From Nocardioides sp. (GTDB lineage: Bacteria > Actinomycetota > Actinomycetes > Propionibacteriales > Nocardioidaceae), in the NCBI GenBank assembly GCA_030452025.1, contig JAKDNC010000111.1:1-8885 (forward strand): DNA of 8,885 nt. Direction: 5' to 3'. Positions within the stretch are counted from its first letter, which is position 1, and every line of letters begins with the position of its first letter. Under the pieces are notes generated by a model that saw only the letters and a list, made by a program, of their open reading frames with translations, ran no database searches and was not told the origin of the DNA. Made by a program: the position numbers and the translations under genes. This document shows positions 6,751-8,885 of the stretch, piece after piece.

Positions 6751-7145
6751 GACGCCCCCTTCCGGAGGTGGAAGGCCAGATCTTTGAGTCGTGCCGCGCT
6801 CCCCGATGCCATTCCAGTGTCATCAAGAATCAGGTCGAAGGGCCCCCGCGCAGACAGAAGCACATGTCGCTCCGACCCAGAGGCGTTGGTCGGGACCTCT
6901 AGCACCGCAACGGTCCCCGACTGAGCTCTGAGGACCTCAGCTGTTCGACCACCTTTTCGCCCCAATATCACCGCCACCGTCGAAACGTTCGGATTCATCA
7001 GGTCGGAGACCACGTTGAGCCAGGCGTTGGGTCTGTCGCTGACAACGTGCTGAGGTGCAACTGTGTCTGGGCCTGGCATCGAAGGCGCTTCAGGGGTGCG
7101 CGGACGGAGTCCCCCGCGAATACGTTCCAGACTCAGGCGACGCAT
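6660..7145 (-). pseudogene. N-terminal fragment of the frameshifted GT61 protein
   Basis: From ATG 7145 (GAGG 5 bases upstream) this frame encodes 161 residues, of which only about the first 130 read as protein. It holds a Rossmann-like pattern: strand STVAVILGRKGGRTAEVL (55-72), strand GTVAVLEVP (77-85), strand FDLILDDTG (103-111), then a helix and FHLRKG (125-130). The last two resemble the strand 4 to strand 5 region of SAM-methyltransferase-like folds, where a HLRxGG turn precedes a hydrophobic strand. After Gly130 the frame becomes ASWPCEVPSGTGG, which does not fit, while the neighbouring frame continues GVLAMRGAKRYRR, which does. The sensible reading is one gene, 7145 to 5434, encoding about 570 residues if one base is restored. 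Whether the fragment is broken in the organism or is a sequencing artefact cannot be told here. Confidence 0.65.
6755..6759 (-). other. Frameshift site in a G homopolymer
   Basis: The minus strand reads CGGAAGGGGGCGTCTTGGCC. With five Gs the upstream frame gives HLRKGASWP. With a sixth G it would give HLRKGGVLAM and join the downstream GT61 frame without loss of any residue. A homopolymer is a typical site for sequencing error, replication slippage or ribosomal slippage. Confidence 0.65.
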
Positions 7146-7150
7146 CTCCG

Positions 7151-7154
7151 CCTC
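7151..7154 (-). promoter_or_regulatory. Ribosome binding site of the GT61 gene
   Basis: On the minus strand a purine-rich run (GGAGAGAGAGGCGGAG) leads into ATG 7145, with GAGG five bases from the start. It supports translation beginning upstream of the frameshift and not at 6750. Confidence 0.5.
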
Positions 7155-7202
7155 TCTCTCCGAATTTCACGGGCCCCGATCGACACACGGGTGGATGGTT
7201 GC

Positions 7203-7208
7203 AGACTA
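7203..7208 (-). promoter_or_regulatory. Candidate -10 box for the leftward cluster
   Basis: TAGTCT on the minus strand matches the loose actinobacterial TANNNT pattern. A transcript from it would begin near 7196 and carry a leader of about 50 bases to ATG 7145. I find no convincing -35 box at 16-18 bases spacing, so this is tentative. Confidence 0.25.
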
Positions 7209-7220
7209 GCCAGCAGCGCA

Positions 7221-7241
7221 AGTGGCGGGCGCCCCGCCGCT
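7221..7241. repeat. Imperfect palindrome in the divergent promoter region
   Basis: Arms AGTGGCGGG (7221-7229) and CCCGCCGCT (7233-7241) pair over 9 positions with a single T/G mismatch around a 3-base centre. It lies between the candidate -10 boxes of the two divergent genes, a position suited to a shared operator. It could equally be a hairpin arising by chance in GC-rich DNA. Confidence 0.35.
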
Positions 7242-7255
7242 GGCAGTGACGCTGT

Positions 7256-7261
7256 TAGAAT
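7256..7261 (+). promoter_or_regulatory. Candidate -10 box for the rightward GT2 gene
   Basis: TAGAAT fits TANNNT and lies 36 bases before ATG 7298, in a locally AT-richer stretch (30 of 60 G+C in 7261-7320). A start near 7268 would give a leader of about 30 bases. No clear -35 box is visible. The first three bases also form the in-frame stop that closes the GT2 frame upstream. Confidence 0.3.
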
Positions 7262-7297
7262 TCGGCGTCGAATCGAAGATCCACATGCCACTTTCGA

Positions 7298-8885
7298 ATG
7301 GATCGATCTGAATTGCAGCTCGGGCACGATAGACCCCTAGTCTCACACCTTCCTGAACCGGTCAAGAAGGCTGCTCGCCGCGCCCGCAAGCGGCTGCGGG
7401 CACAACAACCGGTGAGTCACGTCCCGGTCCTGTCCGTGGTCATCCCGGCCTACAACGTCGAGGCATACCTGGGTGAGTGCCTGGACTCGCTGCTTGCCCA
7501 GAAGTTCACAGATCTGGAGGTCATCGTCGTCGACGACGGGTCCACCGATGGCACGCACTCTGTGGCTTCGGCTTTCGCGCGCCAAGATCTCCGAATCACG
7601 GTGTTGCACCAGTCCAACTCCGGGCAAGGGATCGCACGCAATCTTGGTGTGGAACATGCGCGGGGTGAGTTCCTCGCCTTCATCGACGCCGACGACACGG
7701 TGCCCCCTCGGGCGTTCGCGCGCATGGTGGAGACGCTGCGCCAGACCGGATCCGACTTCTGTGTCGGGTCGGCCCGACGCATGGCAAACGGCCGCTTCCG
7801 CCCCACTGTGTGGGACCAGAGCGTCCACACCCGCGACCGCTTCGAAACAACGATCGCAGAGTTCCCACTCGCGATGCAGGACATCATCGCGTGCAACCGG
7901 ATGTTCCGGACCGAGTTCTGGCGGGAGAAGGTGGGCGGGTTCCGCGGTCGCCGCGCCTACGAGGATCACGTGCCGATGCTGACCGCCTATGTCCGGGCCC
8001 GTCGTTTCGACATCCTCTCGACCGTCACCTACAACTGGCGGATTCGTGAGGACCTGAGCTCGACAAGCCAGCAGAAGGCCTCCATCGACAATCTTCTCGA
8101 CCGGATCTCGGTCAAGGAGGAGGCCAACCAACTCCTGCTCAGGGAGGCTTCCCCCACGGTCTACAACATGTGGGTCGCCAGGGCGCTCGACATCGACTTC
8201 CCGCCCTTCATCGAGTCCGCCCTCGCGGGTTCCGGGATGTACCGCGGAATCCTGGCCACGACATACCGGACCTTTCTGGGACGGGCCACACCCGAAGCAC
8301 TGGCCGATGTCCGGGTCTCCCAGAAAGCGCGTGCCTGGCTCGCCGCCGAGGAACGCTGGGAGGATCTCCACCGAGCCCAGGAGTACTTCCTGGCCATGCG
8401 CAAACTGCCCACCACCCAGGTGGAGGACGGGGCCATCGTCGCCGAGCATCAGGTCTTCCTCCGCGGTGCACCACACCGGATCCGTGAGCTCAGCGCCGTG
8501 GAATCCAGGTTCGACGGCGTAGTCGACCATGTCACCCCAATGGACGACGGGCGCATCCGGATCTCCGGCTGGGCCCTGGTTCGAGGCCTCGACATGCCTG
8601 ACCCCTCGGGCCTCGAGGCATGGCTGGTCGAGACCGACTCGGTCCGGCAGATCCCACTCGCGGTCGAGACGTACGCCGATCCACAAGCCACCATCTGGGC
8701 CCGCGACCGGTCCGCACGCTACGACGGAGGCGGTTTCCGCGTCACGGTCGACCCCTCCGGGGTACCGCAGGGTCAATGGCAGCTGCGGATCCAGATCGAG
8801 CAGCGGGGAGTGACTCGGGCCGGCGCCCTGCATCACGTCGTCACGGGAGGCAGCGCTGCCCGCCTGATCACGACCCTCGCCGTCC
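7298..8885 (+). CDS. GT2-family glycosyltransferase with C-terminal beta module (partial at right edge)
   Basis: The frame is open from ATG 7298 to the window edge, giving 529 residues without a stop. Residues 42-255 are a complete GT2 domain: LSVVIPAYN (45-53), VVDDGSTDGT (77-86), NSGQGIARNLG (107-117), FIDADDTVPP (128-137, the metal-binding DxD), the acceptor-side CNRMFRTEFW (199-208), YEDHV (221-225, probable catalytic base) and YNWRIRE (245-251). These transfer a sugar from a nucleotide sugar in the cytoplasm. Residues about 260-400 are helical. Residues 412-513 form a beta module matching one in the leftward glycerophosphotransferase protein. That match predicts a glycerophosphotransferase domain beyond the edge. 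ATG 7298 has no obvious ribosome binding site; TTG 7313 or GTG 7412 are alternatives, but the basic lead-in (KKAARRARKRLRAQQ) speaks for an early start. The gene is divergent from the GT61 gene. Confidence 0.85.
   Translation, partial: MDRSELQLGHDRPLVSHLPEPVKKAARRARKRLRAQQPVSHVPVLSVVIPAYNVEAYLGECLDSLLAQKFTDLEVIVVDDGSTDGTHSVASAFARQDLRITVLHQSNSGQGIARNLGVEHARGEFLAFIDADDTVPPRAFARMVETLRQTGSDFCVGSARRMANGRFRPTVWDQSVHTRDRFETTIAEFPLAMQDIIACNRMFRTEFWREKVGGFRGRRAYEDHVPMLTAYVRARRFDILSTVTYNWRIREDLSSTSQQKASIDNLLDRISVKEEANQLLLREASPTVYNMWVARALDIDFPPFIESALAGSGMYRGILATTYRTFLGRATPEALADVRVSQKARAWLAAEERWEDLHRAQEYFLAMRKLPTTQVEDGAIVAEHQVFLRGAPHRIRELSAVESRFDGVVDHVTPMDDGRIRISGWALVRGLDMPDPSGLEAWLVETDSVRQIPLAVETYADPQATIWARDRSARYDGGGFRVTVDPSGVPQGQWQLRIQIEQRGVTRAGALHHVVTGGSAARLITTLAV

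Noticed and set aside
7343..8836. A 497-codon open frame on the minus strand opposite the rightward GT2 gene.
   Set aside because: It lies wholly antisense to a frame with clear GT2 motifs and shows no recognisable domain. Long antisense frames are expected in GC-rich coding DNA.
1..8885. CRISPR arrays, tRNA or rRNA genes, insertion sequences, attachment sites.
   Set aside because: I saw no regularly spaced repeats, no cloverleaf-like segment, no transposase or integrase motifs and no terminal inverted repeats with target duplications.

Overview
The window is high-GC DNA (hand-counted 60-base samples run about 57-72% G+C) with GTG and TTG starts and Actinobacteria-style proteins, probably from a Nocardioides-like or related actinomycete (inference from protein style; no marker gene is present). 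It is part of a cell-surface glycopolymer locus of the teichoic-acid or capsule type.

Layout: bases 2-91 (+) hold the last 29 codons of an unidentified gene. Its end overlaps the end of a leftward cluster by 9 bases. The leftward cluster, in order of transcription, is: (i) a GT61-family capsular glycosyltransferase with a Rossmann-like N-terminal part, 7145 to 5434, broken by an apparent one-base loss in a G-run at 6755-6759; (ii) a protein of about 1194 residues, 5356 to 1772, made of a degenerate GT2 domain, a long beta-rich middle and an intact-looking CDP-glycerol glycerophosphotransferase (TagF/TarF-type) domain; (iii) a 115-residue unrecognised protein, 1704 to 1357; (iv) a PAPS-type sulfotransferase, 1354 to 83. 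Genes (iii) and (iv) are two bases apart. A 9-bp perfect inverted repeat sits just ahead of the ribosome binding site of (iii).

A divergent gene starts at 7298 (+) and runs off the right edge. It has a canonical, intact GT2 domain followed by the same beta module found in (ii), so it looks like a paralog of (ii) and probably also ends in a glycerophosphotransferase domain outside the window. The 152-base gap between the two divergent genes (7146-7297) holds candidate -10 boxes for both directions and an imperfect palindrome.

Working model (inference): the cluster builds a poly(glycerol-phosphate)-type surface polymer, with the glycosyltransferases adding sugars and the sulfotransferase adding sulfate. 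The points most worth a second look are the frameshifted GT61 gene, the GT2 domain that has lost its acidic motifs while staying fused to an active-looking polymerase domain, the shared beta module, and the small gene coupled to the sulfotransferase.
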